Assembly: GCA_047967505.1 (NCBI GenBank)
Contig: CM106541.1
Direction: 5' to 3' (one strand)
Source of the DNA: Dipteris shenzhenensis
Lineage: Eukaryota; Polypodiophyta; Polypodiopsida; Gleicheniales
DNA length: 64,000 nt
Part shown: positions 44,603 through 57,204 of the stretch, one piece after another
How the letters are laid out: each line of letters starts with the position of its first letter
Numbering within the stretch: position 1 is the stretch's first letter
Program-made: the position numbers and the translations under genes
Notes under the pieces: generated by a model
Database searches by the model: none
The model's input: only the letters and a program-made list of their open reading frames with translations
What the model was told of the DNA's origin: nothing

Positions 44603-46972
44603 CCTTTTCTTGATTCTGAAGGACTAAGAATTGTTAGAGCTTGTTGTCCCTCAAGCATCAAATGGAAAAAACCATGAACCTCAAGCAAAGATGAAAGATA
44701 TTTCATGATAGGGAGGCATGCCAGTAAATGGGACTCTTCCTAAAAGACAATGTTTTAAAAGATCCAACTCAAGGGAGAAGCCACTTTGAATCTTCAATGA
44801 TTGGTATAGTGCTTAGCCAGCATGCAAATTTGTCCCAAAAAGAGTAGCAAAGAAGATGTTCAATGAGTAGATCTACTAAAGAAAGCGATGAAAAAATGAG
44901 ATTTAATAGGGCCATGTTTAATAGCCATAGGCGATAAGCTTATGAGACCAAGGTGAGCAAAACTACAAATCATTAGTGCGATGGAGCTGTTATAGCTATT
45001 CCCATGTCTGAAGCTACAATGAGTGTGAATTTTATATTGTCAAGAGCTAAAGGTCTCATGGGGGAGAAATCATTTTCCATCTCGAGCCGCACTTGTGACC
45101 TTCACCAGCTCCATCAGTTCCACACTTACATGAAGGGAACATGCCAATATCTCTTGTAAAATCCGTTGCTACTAGGTTTATCCTACAACTCGTGAACTTT
45201 ATCAATGCAATCCAACAACGAAGCCACCCTCTCCTCAAAATGGAAAACTTATCACTAATAAGAAGCCGCAAAGGGCAATGATGAAAAGAAATGAATATTG
45301 AACATGGAAAGGTCTAAGAAGATTACCTTTGCATTGCCTTTTCCTCCTAAAGAACTGTGAATACCCCTAGGGCGCCAACTCCCTTTAGTAAGAAAACCCA
45401 TCAAAATCTTGAGTATGAAATGAATTTAACAATATGCCATGAGTAGAAATTATTCAAAGTAACATGGTTGTGTTCTATACTAAAAGAGCTTCAAATATGT
45501 CTTTACACCTTGAAATTTGGGTAACACATGAAAAGGTTACATTAATTTGAAAGGAGATGGGTTTTCATATTTTAGTGTATTTTTTGTTTTACCCCCCCTC
45601 ATCCAAAAGGGCCCCCCCCATGGGCCTCACATATTATGAAAAATATGTAAAAATCTTAAAATCTTGCATATTTTTCAAGGTATATACCTTATATTTTGAG
45701 GGTGGGGGACATGATATTTTCATATTTTTCCCTTGCATATTTGAAAATTTTTAAGGAAATCCATGCATATCAATGGACCTTGTCCCCCCATACCCTAGAG
45801 TTTGGATGAGGGTAGCAACATATTAAATATTGAGTTGGCACCCTAGGTCAATACCCCCTTTATATGATACCCTCTTGTATGTGCAAAATGTGTAAAAAGG
45901 GGTTTTAGAACTCATTTTATTAAACCCATTTACTATGCTTACATATTTATAAGTGAACCCCGAGCATCAAAAAGAGATGCCATGGAGTGGAAAAAAAACA
46001 AAAATGCTTCAAGAGTGATTGCCACAACAAAATAGCCCTATGCCAAAGCAAAATTCCCCTGCGGCCATAGATCAAACTCCTGCCATAGATCATGACTCCT
46101 ACTTCAAGTGTCACTACATGACCTAGGGTGAGGAGAAGTAGACGATCGACTCCATCATTAAATGTGATAGTGGGTTGCATGACTTGGGAGGAGGACAAGT
46201 GGGGAAAGGAGGGCTAGGGAAAGTGGAAAGAAGAGGAGAAGAGGGTGAACAATGCATGCCACGTGACCCAAGTGGGAAGGTGGAGAGTCAACAAGGGAGG
46301 GAGCACGATGGAAGAGAATCTGGGGGGAAAGGAGCTTGGGGAGAATGTGGCTAAGGAGAAGCTTGGGAGGAGGAAAGCCTTCATCAGAGCTTGAGGACGA
46401 AAGGAGGAGAAGAGACAAATAGACTGACGTTGCGTGGGAATGACCATGTGGAAGAGTTGGTTGACAAGCCAAAACTTGAACATGTGAAAATGTTAGGCAC
46501 ACTCAGAATGCGAGAATGGATCCAATGCAAATCTATGGATGCAAACAACCGCCTAGGGGGCTACATGCGTGCCGCTGCCCATCATCAACCTGCACCCATG
46601 AACCAATCAGATGGTAGAAGCTACATCGAGATCTTGCATGCATGGAAGCCCTTTTTCTCCTTCCTCTTTGTACAAGCATGCTTTCAACATCATCAACAGG
46701 TTGCCTCCGTTGGTTGAATTCCTTCAGTTATTACTTGCCTATAAACCTAGGCTACCTAGTTAATGGTCATCATTCATTCAATTCCAATAGAATCAAAAGA
46801 TGCAGCTAGCTAGGTAAGAGTGGCTATACATACCTTTATGCTTAACACGAGCTCATGAAAACACCAACAAATATGATGCTAAGTTGTGTCTACTCCACTC
46901 TGTGTAAACAAGACTAACTAGAAATAGCCATGATTGTGAGTACAAGATGAGCTTAGATTTTAATTATGTTAC
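44603..46972. other. Intergenic, nothing recognised
   Basis: Low coding potential. AAGGTATATACCTT at 45677-45690 is a perfect palindrome. A purine-rich stretch (46195-46420) is matched by Ser/Pro-rich antisense frames that look compositional. Confidence 0.4.
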
Positions 46973-46975
46973 AAT
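46973..46975. repeat. CACTA target-site duplication AAT, left
   Basis: AAT directly before CACTA; repeated at 56296-56298. Three bases is the size expected for CACTA elements. Confidence 0.85.
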
Positions 46976-47067
46976 CACTACTACACACGGGTCCTATTAT
47001 GATGCTTAAGCACCAATGTTTAGCATGCGCGGGGCGCTAATCGTCGGTAACCAAAGCAAGATTCGTT

Positions 47068-47210
47068 AAGTGTCGCTATATAGCGACTTTAGACAAGTGT
47101 TGCTATAAAGCGACACTTATTAGACTTGTAAATGGTCGCTATTTAGCGACACTTATTAGACTTGTGAATGGTTGCTATATAGCGATACCGAGACAGTTTC
47201 CTATAGCGAT
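47068..47210. repeat. Left subterminal motif cluster of CACTA 1
   Basis: TCGCTATATAGCGA at 47073-47086, with variants at 47100-47113, 47136-47149 and 47172-47185 and a half site near 47203. Two copies lie in a ~36-bp tandem containing CACTTATTAGACTTGT. These palindromic sites are candidates for the accessory-protein (TNPA-type) binding sites. Confidence 0.9.
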
Positions 47211-47399
47211 GTTTTACAGAGAGTGTTTTTTCCCATATCGACTTTAAAAGATAGTTTTTCCCAATGACAATTTTTTTTCCTTTTCAGACATGTTTGATCC
47301 TTTGAGAGAATAAAAGTACAAGAGCATGTACATCAAGCCTTTGAAGCTCATATATCCATGTCCAAGTTTGAGATGAAACCAATGAAGAGCATTTACATC

Positions 47400-50300
47400 A
47401 ACAGCTTACATCCTGAGCCAAGTCTAATGCACCAAACAAGTCTATCTCTAACTCTATACCGAGTTGATCTCCTATATCATCATCGTACTCTAGCATCGTA
47501 CGTTCACCTAAGACTTGATCATCTTCTTCAATAAAGTGTGGTGATTCTTGATGATTGTCATCTTCTTCCTCAATATCGTGATCTCCATCTTCCTCCTGTA
47601 CGATGTCATTATGCGCATCTTCCTCTTGGCTTCGCTAGATTGGTAGTGGCATCTCCATATCCACATCTCTATCTTCAAAAATTTGCTTACTTCGTGATGC
47701 AACTTGGATCATGTACCACCATCTTGGGTCAGAACGATTCAGATGAAAAACCACCTTTATTGAAGATGGGTGCCAAATGCCATCAATTATATATATGAAA
47801 TTATGCTTAAGTACATGTATCAATGGATCTTTAAAAATCAAATCTTCAATTAATTAAATCTTTAGTATGCACCTGCTCACAATGCTTGGGAAGAACAAAA
47901 GTATCACTTTCATCAGTCCAAAGTTTGGTGGAGTCTATTGCAAAGAAACTACTACTGTCTTTTCTCACTATCACATGGGAACCATTGTAAGTAGTTCTAA
48001 ATCAAGAATGAAAATACTAAACCGTCTAAAATTAATTTCATAGATTTCGCATATGGTTTCACAATAATCCAACTGTGAGGAGAGAAGATTGGTATCCAAA
48101 GCACTTGTTCGGCTATCTTGTGTGAAGTTAGCCATGACTCCACAATCATACGTGACTCTCTTTGAATCGATGCATTCCATGCAAAAATGTCATCCATATG
48201 ACCATAATGCATTGTACTTTTTGTACTACAAAAGAGCATCATTAAAACAGTGAAGATGCATCTATTTTAAAGTGTATATTGCCACAAATAATTACTTAAT
48301 TACGTTAAGAGGTAAGAAACTTACATGCATCATACATCCAGATGATAACTCTCGCTCGCGCTCGTTTATTGTCTCTCCATCACATTCGGCTTTACGTAGA
48401 GCCAGTTGTAGCCAATCAAGTGACATGTGAGTGGGGAGAAGGGCGAGATCCCATGGATATGGTTGCAATCGCCTGTACATTACTCTGAATCTCGTCCTTG
48501 CATTTATTCTTTCTACTTTTAATCCACTTCTGCATCTCCTTGCTATTGAGGATACAAAACTTATTGAATTTCTCCATTTTCTCTTCGCTCATCTTTCTTT
48601 CAATCCCTTTTCCTTAGGGAATCTCGCCAATGATGCGATCATCATCCTTGTTATGCCAAGCTTGTGACATATCGGGATCCGTGGATGCAAGAAACTCCAT
48701 GATATATACTAATGACTCTTGCACAAGCCATCCCTCTACCATTCTTGCTTCTAGTCTTGCTCTTTGTCTTAGAAATCCCTTCAAAGTTTTCATAAACTAC
48801 TCAAGAAAAAACATCCACCGAGTATGAATGGTACCTGCAATGGCCACCTCATCAACTATGTGCACAAGCAAGTGTACTTGAGTTATCATAATGCTCGAGG
48901 GAAAGTGCTTCTCAAGCAAGCATATGGCTTCGATGGATTCCACCCTAGCCTTCTCGGATGCTCGATATGGAGATCTCTTTTTGAGATATCCACCTATTTC
49001 AAATGCCCATGTAAGATATATTCATAATCAATCTACAGATTATTCAACTTAAATTAAAGAAAATGCAATCAATGTGATTTGATAGTAAGCATACCTCACA
49101 ATACCACTGATCTTGCATATAGCATTTCTAACATCTTCTTATAAGCAACCTTTTATTGTAATTGGAAGGATGAACTATCAAAGCAACAAAGAAGTCATGT
49201 CAATAATATAACAATCATAATTACACTAACGCATCACGATTATCAGTACACTAATCCTACAGCTTAGAATACTTGTAAGACCTTGTGCCAATCATGGGAC
49301 TTGAGCCTACTAAGCTTATCATCCTTTGAAAATGCTCCTTTCAAGCAATGCATGTACCCTATGGGTGTTTGAAAAGAGGCAATGTCTGCCTTGACCATGC
49401 TACCTCCTCTTTCATGGAGAGGATCCATGTTGCTTTCGGGAGGACAACTTTTCCCAAAGCATGCACTTGGGGCCACAAACGAGACATCCTATTCATAGCA
49501 CGCAAGTCTTCTCGCACTCTCTCAAGTCTTTGGAACCAATCAAGTGTGCCCAAATAGTAGCCCCCACATTCTTGAAGATATGCATGGGATTTAAGAGATG
49601 ATTAATTTGTAACTGACCCCAATAAGGAAGCTCGTGAAAGATCGATAGCCTCTTCATACCACAAGGAGGTTCCTCTCCATTCACCCTCCAAATATGGTGG
49701 TGGTGGATCAAGCTGACCTCCATGCGCGAGATGGTTTAGCGGAAGGTATCGAGCATGACCTTCATAAATATTTTTCCTCATATGTTTGGAGTATTGTGCA
49801 AGCGATTTCAAACCTGGTCCACAAATAGTCCTGACAAGCATGGTACCCACTTATAACAAGTCCTGCATGCGTGCATGAATGTGTTAGTATACGACATGCG
49901 TGCGAAAGAGAGTCATAAAAGCATAATCCTATATTATACATGTAAAGACACAACCATGTACCTGCGCAATCTCCATATCTTGGGTAGTCATGCATGGTCC
50001 ACATCAAGATACCCCTAACTAAAATATCATTGGTATGTCTAGGAGCTCTAGAAATATCAAAGACCCGCACTCCTCTCCATAAGATCTGTAACTCCTCTAT
50101 CAAAGGTGCCATGTATACGTCCATATTTTTGGCCTTGTACTTCCCTGGCACAAGTAGTGCAAGCATGAGCTGTCCCTTCTTTATTGTTAGCCATGGTGGG
50201 ATATTGTAATTCACCAAGACTGTGGGCCATGTCGACCAAGATGTCGAGCATAAGCCGAAAGGATTCACACCGTCCATGGCGAGTCCACCAAGATGTAAGT

Positions 50301-51989
50301 TGCATGGCTCCCTCGCAAAGTCTGGCCACCGATTGTCTATGTTCTTTCAAGTTGCACAATCTGCGGGAATCCTCAATGTGTCATCAGTGGACCGATGAGA
50401 TGCATGCCAAGTCATCAACTCCGCCATGGATTTGCATCGGAACATGTGCTGTATTCTTGCAATGATGGGAAAGTGTGAGCAAGACCTTTACCGATATCTG
50501 CTCACCCTGCAAGTCATCTCTATATCGTTGTTCCCCACACTTTGGACAACTAGCCAAATCTCCATGCTCACGAGATGAAATAGAATACAGTCATTACGGC
50601 AAGCAGGGATGGTATCATAATCCATACCCACCGTTGTTAGCATCTTCTTCGCTTTATCTCTTAATGCGGGCATGGTATTTGGTGCAGGCAACATCTTCTG
50701 GAGCAACTTATCACAATTCAAACATACATAGGCTTCGAATAATGATGATTCTCAAACATACATGATGATTCTCACCTCTCTTTTCCCCTTTTCTTTCTCT
50801 TTTTCCCTCTTTTCAAAGTAGCAAAGAAGTCATGTCACTAATCCTATAGCTTAGAATACCTGTAACACATTGAGAAAGCTTAGAATCCTACAGCCTGACA
50901 TTGAGCAAGCATTTACAAACTCCTACATTCTTTGAATTAGAGTGATAGAAGTCTGTATCTGTTTGCTCAATGGTAGGCTATTGAAGCTTCACATGGAGAA
51001 AAAGAGAGAAGGAAAGAGAGAAGAAAAGAGAGGAAAAGAGGGGAGAAAAAAGAGAGAAAAAGAGAGGAGAAAAAGGAGAAAAGAGAGGAGAAAAAAGACA
51101 GAAAAAGAGAGGAGATAAGAGAGAAAAAGAGAGAAAGTGAAAAGAGAAAGTGGGGATAAAAGAGAGAAAAAAAGAGCAGGAAAGAGAGGAGAAAAGAAAG
51201 GAAAAGAGAGGAGAAAAAAGAGAGAAAAAGAGAGGAGATAAGAGAGAGAAAGAGAGGAGAAAAGAGATGATAAAAGAGTCACAATTCAAACATACATAGG
51301 CTTCGAATAATGATGATTCTCAAACATACATGATGATTCTCAAAACAAACAATATCCAAATAATGAGTCAAATTAATGCGGGAGCTAACCTCATTAAGGC
51401 CGAGACACTTGTATCCGACCACCCATACTTTGCTTGCAGATTCAAGATTGAGAGACAAGCCCGTAGTTTAGACATCCTAGCGCCCTCGTACAACTGTGTT
51501 GATTGCAACTCTCACATATTGACCTCAGACTTTGACATCACATGTACATGTGATGTAGTGTCCCTAAAAATAGAATCCATCATGTCCACCATACCCTCGT
51601 CATCATCTGGCACATCCTGGAGACTATAGTCTTGCTCAAAGTGTGAAAGTATATGCACACCCTTGCCACCCTCCTCATCTTGTCTCAAGATTTCGTGTAA
51701 GTATAAGATCTTGTCTCAAGGTTTCATGTCATAATGGTATCCAATATTAATCACGAACTCAAATAGCATTGACTTACCGATGATCCATCACCATGTGCAA
51801 CACCAACGGTGGGTTGGGTATTGGTTCGGGCTCCTCCCCATACATCCGTAAGTGGTGCATGATAATATGACATTGACGTTGTACTTCTCGCTTGCAATGA
51901 GTGCAATGACAATACAACCTCTTCGTACGCCACTCTGCTCTCCCGGGTGTTGGTGCATCATCTGATGAGCTCCCACTCGTCCCTTCCAT
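47400..51989 (-). pseudogene. CACTA 1 transposase (TNP2/TNPD type)
   Basis: Multi-exon DDE transposase. ATG 51989 (MEGTSGSSSDD) with exon 1 to 51777 holding YCHCTHCKREV; then LYEGARMSKLRACLSILNLQAKYGWS (near 51480); CDKLLQKMLP, GMDYDTIPACRNDCILF (50720-50580); the Transposase_21-like core MDGVNPFG, STWPTVLVNYNIPPWL, LLVPGKYKAKNMDVYM, HDYPRYGD (50277-49950); LPYWGQLQINHLLNPMHIFKNV (49660-49590); a DUF4218-like part HFPSSIMITQVHLLVHIVDE with TRWMFFLE (48910-48800); and DUF4216-like pieces to about 47640 (WWYMIQVASRSKQIFE). An acidic C-terminus follows. Lesions include a TAG after FFLE, TGA-TGA near 50385, frameshifts and the internal duplication at 50.7-51.3 kb. Introns have usual GT/AG borders, e.g. 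donor at 51776. Confidence 0.85.
50712..51341 (-). repeat. Duplicated 60-bp segment flanking a purine-rich insert in the transposase gene
   Basis: CACAATTCAAACATACATAGG..GATGATTCTC occurs at 50712-50774 and 51279-51341. The ~505 bp between holds a second copy of sequence like 49177-49285 (AAGAAGTCATGTCA, AGCTTAGAATAC.TGTAA) and a 300-bp AG-only tract (50996-51275 on plus). Confidence 0.85.
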
Positions 51990-52102
51990 CTGCACACTTT
52001 CAAAATCACAACATGAGCTGCAAGAAAATCTATTAAGGTCCAAAAAATAGCCACCCATGAGCTCCTTTTCTCTCTTCTGACAACAATAAGTGCCCTGAAT
52101 CA

Positions 52103-52232
52103 TCGCTATATAGCGACGCTTTGCTATGTTCCATCGCTATATAGTGATGCTTTGCCCTATTTCATCGCTATATAGTGACACTTTTTGGATAGAAGCATCG
52201 CTATATAGCGACTGACCAGCATCGCTTAGCGA
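52103..52232. promoter_or_regulatory. Central motif cluster / divergent promoter of CACTA 1
   Basis: TCGCTATATAGCGA at 52103-52116 and 52198-52211, TCGCTATATAGTGA at 52134-52147 and 52165-52178, and TCGCTTAGCGA at 52222-52232. This is the same motif as at the element ends, about 115 bp upstream of the transposase ATG and upstream of the first plus-strand exon. Confidence 0.88.
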
Positions 52233-54181
52233 TGCTGGGGGCTTGTGCGAGGCCATCTTTCACATCTCTATTGCGAGAAAAGCAAAAATCTCTCCTCCGA
52301 CTTTGTATTCGACAACCTCGCTTTCCTTCTCTCTATTCCCCACTCCTCATCGCTACCCAGCCCCTCTCGCAACAGTTGTGCTCTCTCTCCACCCTTCTCC
52401 CTCTCTGCTTGTGTGAAAGGAAGTTTTTCAAGAAGGTGGGTCTCTTTAAGCAATGTAGATTCATTTTTTATGAGATTTCATTTTGTGAGTGTTGAAGCAT
52501 GTTTTTCATTGTATTGCTAAGGCTATGTGCTAATTTTCATGCTTGATTTTCAGAGGTTAAGGACAAAAAACGGGATTTGGTAAAAGAAAGAAGACTCACC
52601 TCTTCTCTTTTTGATATTTCTCTTCCTCCTCTTTCTCCTTGTTTGTAGGCTTATGCTCTCTCCTTGTTTGTAGACTTCTCCAAACTCATCCAATCCCTTT
52701 GAAAAGTTGCTTCTCCAAACTCCTCCTTCCTCTAACTAGTTATCTGAAAAAATGGTATGTTTTCTCTTTTTTATAGGGCCAGTCCACGAAACACGGTTCG
52801 AGACTTTTCTAGGTAAGAAAGTGCTTCCTCTTTTTCCCTTTTGTTATTTTTATTATTTGCATTGGCCTACAGCTAATGCCTTAAGCCCTAGCTGCAGTGA
52901 TGGGCGTAGGAACCCTCTTGTTCCCTCTCTTCTCTTATTCCCTCTTCTTCCCCTCTTTTCCTCATTTCCTCGCTCTTTTCCCCCCTCTTTCCCATGCTCA
53001 TGCATAAGCATAAGCATAATCTTTCTCTCTTTTTGTCTTATGCATATGTTTTTCCTTCTCTTATGCTTATGCTCTTTTCCCCTCTTCTTTTTTCCTTCTT
53101 TCAATCTCTTTTCCCCTCTTCCTTCTCTTATTTTCCACTCTCTTTTTTCCTCTCTTTTTCTCCTCTTTTCATAAGCATATGTATTTGCCTATGCTTATGC
53201 TTATACATGAGCATATGCTCATATGCTCATGCATAAGCACAAGCTTATGCTTTCTCTCTTTTTCTCTTATGCTTATATGCTCATGCATAAGCATAAGCAT
53301 ATGCTTTATTTCTTTTTCTCTTATGCTTATGCTCTTTTTCCCTCTTCCTTCTCTTATGCTTATGCTCTTTTCCTCTCTTCTTTTTCCCCTCTTTCGATCT
53401 CTTTTCCCCTCTTCCTTCTCTTCTTTTTCCCTCTTCTTTTTCCTCTCTTTCAATCTCTTTTCCCCTCTTCCTTCTCTTATGCTTACGCTCTTTTTCCCTC
53501 TTCTTTTTTCCCCTCTTTCAATCTCTTTTCTCCTCTTTCAATCTCTTTTTCCCCTCTTTCAATCTCTTTTCCCCTCTTCCTTCTCTTATGCTTATGCTCT
53601 TTTTCCCTGTTCTTTTTTCCCTCTTCCAATCTCTTTCCCCCTCTCTCTTCTTTTTCCCCTCGTTCAATCTCTTTTTCCCCTCTTTCAATCTCTTTTCCCC
53701 TCTTTCAAACATATTCTTTCTCTCTTTTTCTCTTATGCATATGTTTTTTCTTCTCTTATGCTTACACTTATGCATGAGCATATGTCTCCTTCTCCTTCTC
53801 CTTCTCCTTCTCCTTTCCTTTTCTTTTTCCCTCTCTTTTTCTCTTCTTTTCATAAGCATATGCCTATGCCTATGCCTATGCCTATGCTTATGCTTATGCT
53901 TATGCATGAGCATATGCTCATATGCTTATGCATAAGCATACGCATATGCTTTCTCTCTTTTTCTCTTATGCATATGCTTTCTCTCTTTTTTCTCTTATGC
54001 ATATTTGGTTCTTTTCCCCTCTTTCAATCTGTTTTTCCCTTTTCTTTCTCTTCTTTTTCGCTCTCCTTCTCTTATGCTTCTCCTTCTCTTATGCATATGC
54101 TTTCCGCTTCTTACCCCCTCTTGTTTTCTTTTTTTTTTTTCGTGTTTGTGTCTACGTTTGTCCAATCTCCCCAAATTAGAC
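52233..54181 (+). other. 5' untranslated exons and long pyrimidine intron of the TNP1-like gene
   Basis: About 52240-52750 looks like leader. A possible 36-bp exon lies between acceptor TTTTTTATAG (ends 52778) and donor GTAAGAAAGT (starts 52815). From 52820 to 54165 the plus strand is CT-rich with scattered CTTATGC/GCATAAG units, then CCCCAAATTAG precedes the ATG at 54182. Open frames in the tract are not genes. Confidence 0.55.
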
Positions 54182-55745
54182 ATGGGATCACGTCGCACGT
54201 CTGACAAGTATGGAAACTTTCATACGAGGAGACATCATGATCTCTATTCTCCAGAGGACTTTGATTCCACTCAGGCGACACCTCAGGGGCCTACCCTTGG
54301 GTTGACTCCTCTCGAACGTAGCACTGTGACTACCCCTTAGGGAACTCCTTTGCTACTAGCAGCCCATGGCTTTGTCATCAGGAGTCCCAATGACTTTGTC
54401 GCACAGATGACCGATGCGGAGGCAGTGAGATTCTTCTCTCTGCTATCCCAAAGGACCTCAGCAAATCCCTCTCCTACATCGACGGCTGGACCTACTGTCT
54501 AGCCATCCCCGCTAGCCCCTTTAACTGAGGGGTCATCACTTGGGTGTGCCCATCATAAGGAAAGGAAGAGTAGGAGGGGTCACTTATGTTGTGCTGACTC
54601 GAAAGATGTAGACGAGTCAGCACACTCACATTCCTACAGGTCTCCACTTGGTTCCCAGGCCTAGTACCAGTCACCTGTCCCTTGCCCTCTCCTACTCCCA
54701 CTGCTACTCCTCACTTCATAAGTGCTCGCACAAACACAACTCACTCTTACTCTACCACTACCATGAGTCCTCCTTATCCGGTCGAGGATCTGTCCTATGA
54801 AATCATGGTTGCTGGAGAGAGAATAGAAAATGAACAGGGCTCAGTAGTGATGGCCACCATGAGGCGGTTGATGAGCCACCACTTTAGGAGCGGCATAGCT
54901 ACTGACTGGCAGTAACAAGGTGAGGGAAAGAAGTAGGCAGTCATTGATGAATTGAAAAGACAATACCCTAACCCTCCAAATTGGGAGTTCAATTCAGATT
55001 ACATGAAAGAGCACATGGGGGTCCTCTTTAAGCATCGTAGGTCAACCTTGCATACTTCCATCGCAAAGGGGAAGGCTAAATCCAACTGGATAGACAAAGC
55101 TGATTGGAAGTTTTTCAAGAAGTAGTATACGGACCATCCCGAACTGTTCGAGGGTTAGAGGAGGGTTGCGAGGAGATGGCTGGACTCCGTAGGTACTTCG
55201 CACTTTGGTGTAGGTAGACGGTTGGCATTCAAGACAACAGTGGTAAGTCTACTTCTTCTCATTTAATGTATCGTTCTATTTGTTTTACTACATATTGCAT
55301 TCACTTTATCTAACTCTCGTAAATTGGGCCCACAACAAGCTGCGATGGGTCACCTTCCTACAGACACAGAGACGAGACACACATTTCGCATAGGAACATA
55401 GTCATGGTTTATTGAGTAGCTGCTCGCACAGGTATAAGTCTACTCCTACTTATAATCTCACTTTTTAAACTGTTTTATTCTTTAATTTCCAATCTAATTT
55501 CCAATTAATATGGTTTCACTCTTAGAATCAAAGCTCGAATGTCCCATCAGCAGAGGTAAGTGGTGATGATGAGGGATTAGGCTTACATGGCTTCAACGAG
55601 GGCTAAGGATTAGGCACAACTCACAAGGGCCAAGGATCAGGTGCAGCTCATGAGTGCCAGGGATCAGGCTAGCATGACGAGGACGAAGATGACGATGAGG
55701 ACAAGGACGATGATTCAGATGAGTAGCAGCAATAGCAGCAGCAGC
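54182..55745 (+). pseudogene. CACTA 1 TNP1/TNPA-like DNA-binding protein gene
   Basis: ATG 54182 (MGSRRTSDKYGNFHTRRH). Middle part YEIMVAGERIENEQGS, then KRQYPNPPNWEFNSDYMKEH, DHPELFEG and RRWLDSVGTSHFGVGRRLAF, the TNP1-type segment before donor GTAAGT at 55243. Exon about 55340-55430 reads ETRHTFRIG.SWFIE. A C-terminal exon has KDQVQLMSARDQ repeats. In-frame TAGs at 54338, 54500, 54662, 54934, 55123, 55156, 55399, 55417, 55578, 55611; TAA 54913; one frame change near 54670. In canonical elements this protein binds the subterminal repeats. Confidence 0.75.
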
Positions 55746-56069
55746 AGCAGTAGTAGTAGTAGTTTGCATATACTTCGCCATGTATATGCTTTTGTATATT
55801 GGCTCGTTTGAGCGATTTTGTAGAGATTTTGTATCACCCTTTTCGAAAGGGTAATTTTGTAACAAACAATGTTGTATATTTTCGACATGTATATGCTTCT
55901 CTCGCTTGGTTCATTTGAGTGATTTTGAATCACCATTTCCACAAGGAAAATTTTGTAACAAAAAACATTCTTTTGTAATTAATAAATAAAAATCATTAGT
56001 GGGACAAAACAGGGCTTGCTGTGGCCCTATTTAGCCCCACTAATGTTTTCTTTTAGCTTCTCTTAATCG
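55746..56069. other. 3' end of TNP1-like gene to right subterminal region
   Basis: AGC/AGT microsatellite at 55725-55760, then two ~110-bp diverged copies of TATATTxxCRCATGTATATGCTT..GAGCGATTTTGTA (55775 and 55870). No coding. Confidence 0.6.
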
Positions 56070-56175
56070 TCGCTATATAGTGACGTTTACCAGTGTCGCT
56101 ATATAGTGACATTTACCAATGTCGCTATATAACGACATTTATTAGTGTCGCTATATAGTGACGCTTATATAGCGA
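56070..56175. repeat. Right subterminal motif cluster of CACTA 1
   Basis: TCGCTATATAGTGA at 56070, 56096 and 56148, TCGCTATATAACGA at 56122 and a variant CGCTTATATAGCGA at 56162, regularly spaced by 26 bp. Confidence 0.9.
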
Positions 56176-56295
56176 CCGTTCTTTTTCGACGCTTGTAGCG
56201 AGACATAAATACCAACCTTTGCGCCCATTAAAAAAAAAACTTGGTGTAAAAAAGGTCGGTATTTCCTTCAGAAAAAGGGCCTATGCCTTGTAGTG

Positions 56296-56623
56296 AATGT
56301 AGAATATAAGATAGCTCTTAAATGGTTGCTCCTAGCAATATATCATGAAGCTACTAACCTTACTTCTTTGCATCTTTGCAAATAGGTGGAGTCCTATTGA
56401 CAATTGACTGAGTAATCGACCAAGTTTTTTCCCATGCCCCCTAAAAGAGCCCATTACTATGGAGCAACAATAGCTCAGGTGGTTTGGATGTTCATCCACC
56501 CTCCATCCACCTAAGCTAGTTGCATGTGTTCACTATTCCCTCAAGAAGACTCATGTTGCCTATCAACAAAGGCCATGAATAGTGTGCCCCTTGCAAGTAC
56601 ACTTGGCTATGCATGCATGCATG

Positions 56624-56667
<44 letters not shown>

Positions 56668-57204
56668 GAGGGAGGGGGGGTGGGAGGGCACAAGATGGAA
56701 AATTTTAAACAACCCATTAGAATTCTATTATGTTCCAAGTCTTGGAATTCTACATAATGGCAAACTTTAAGAACTGATATTTTCCATCATGTTTGTGTTG
56801 TTGCAGAGATAATAGCCTTAATTAAGAGTGTGGAACCTATTATGAATAGGAGCATCAAGAAAAGTGACACTGTTGTGTGTCAAAATGGGAGTTGAGGAGT
56901 TTCCAGAGTCTATGTAAAAACTGAGCATTAGTAGTGATCCCGTGATCGGCTTGTTGGAATTAACATAAAAAGGGTTTGCAACGCTTGCAAAAGCACATGT
57001 AGTGTTGCACCAGTGGCTCGCTTGACATGCATAGATATGTGACGGAACATGTGAGCTTGAGAGGAGTATAAGGGCCTCGATGTAGTGGGACCATTCACAA
57101 GTACCATCATGTGGATGGTCTTAAACTAACTTTACCATGAGAGAGTTCACAAACAACTGAGGTTTGTGTCATGTAAATTGCCAATTATCCATATGTGTAG
57201 GTAG
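56296..57204. other. Intergenic with (TG)n at 56626-56664
   Basis: Starts with the duplicated AAT. No gene recognised. Confidence 0.5.

Larger units (their letters stand above)
46976..56295. mobile_element. CACTA (En/Spm-type) transposon 1, complete, 9.3 kb
   Basis: Left end CACTACTACACACGGGTCC; right end reverse complement CACTACAAGGCATAGGCCC. TSD AAT on both sides. Two genes diverge from the centre: the transposase leftwards (minus) and a TNP1-like gene rightwards (plus). Motif clusters TCGCTATATAGCGA occur near both ends and in the centre. Confidence 0.92.

Noticed and set aside
47068-47210. Regularly spaced repeats that might suggest a CRISPR array
   Set aside because: Repeats are 14-bp palindromes in a plant CACTA end, spacers are similar to one another, and there are no cas genes.
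52752-54180. Open frames rich in Leu, Phe, Ser, some over 300 codons
   Set aside because: They fall in the pyrimidine intron with CTTATG units; amino-acid content only mirrors the repeat.
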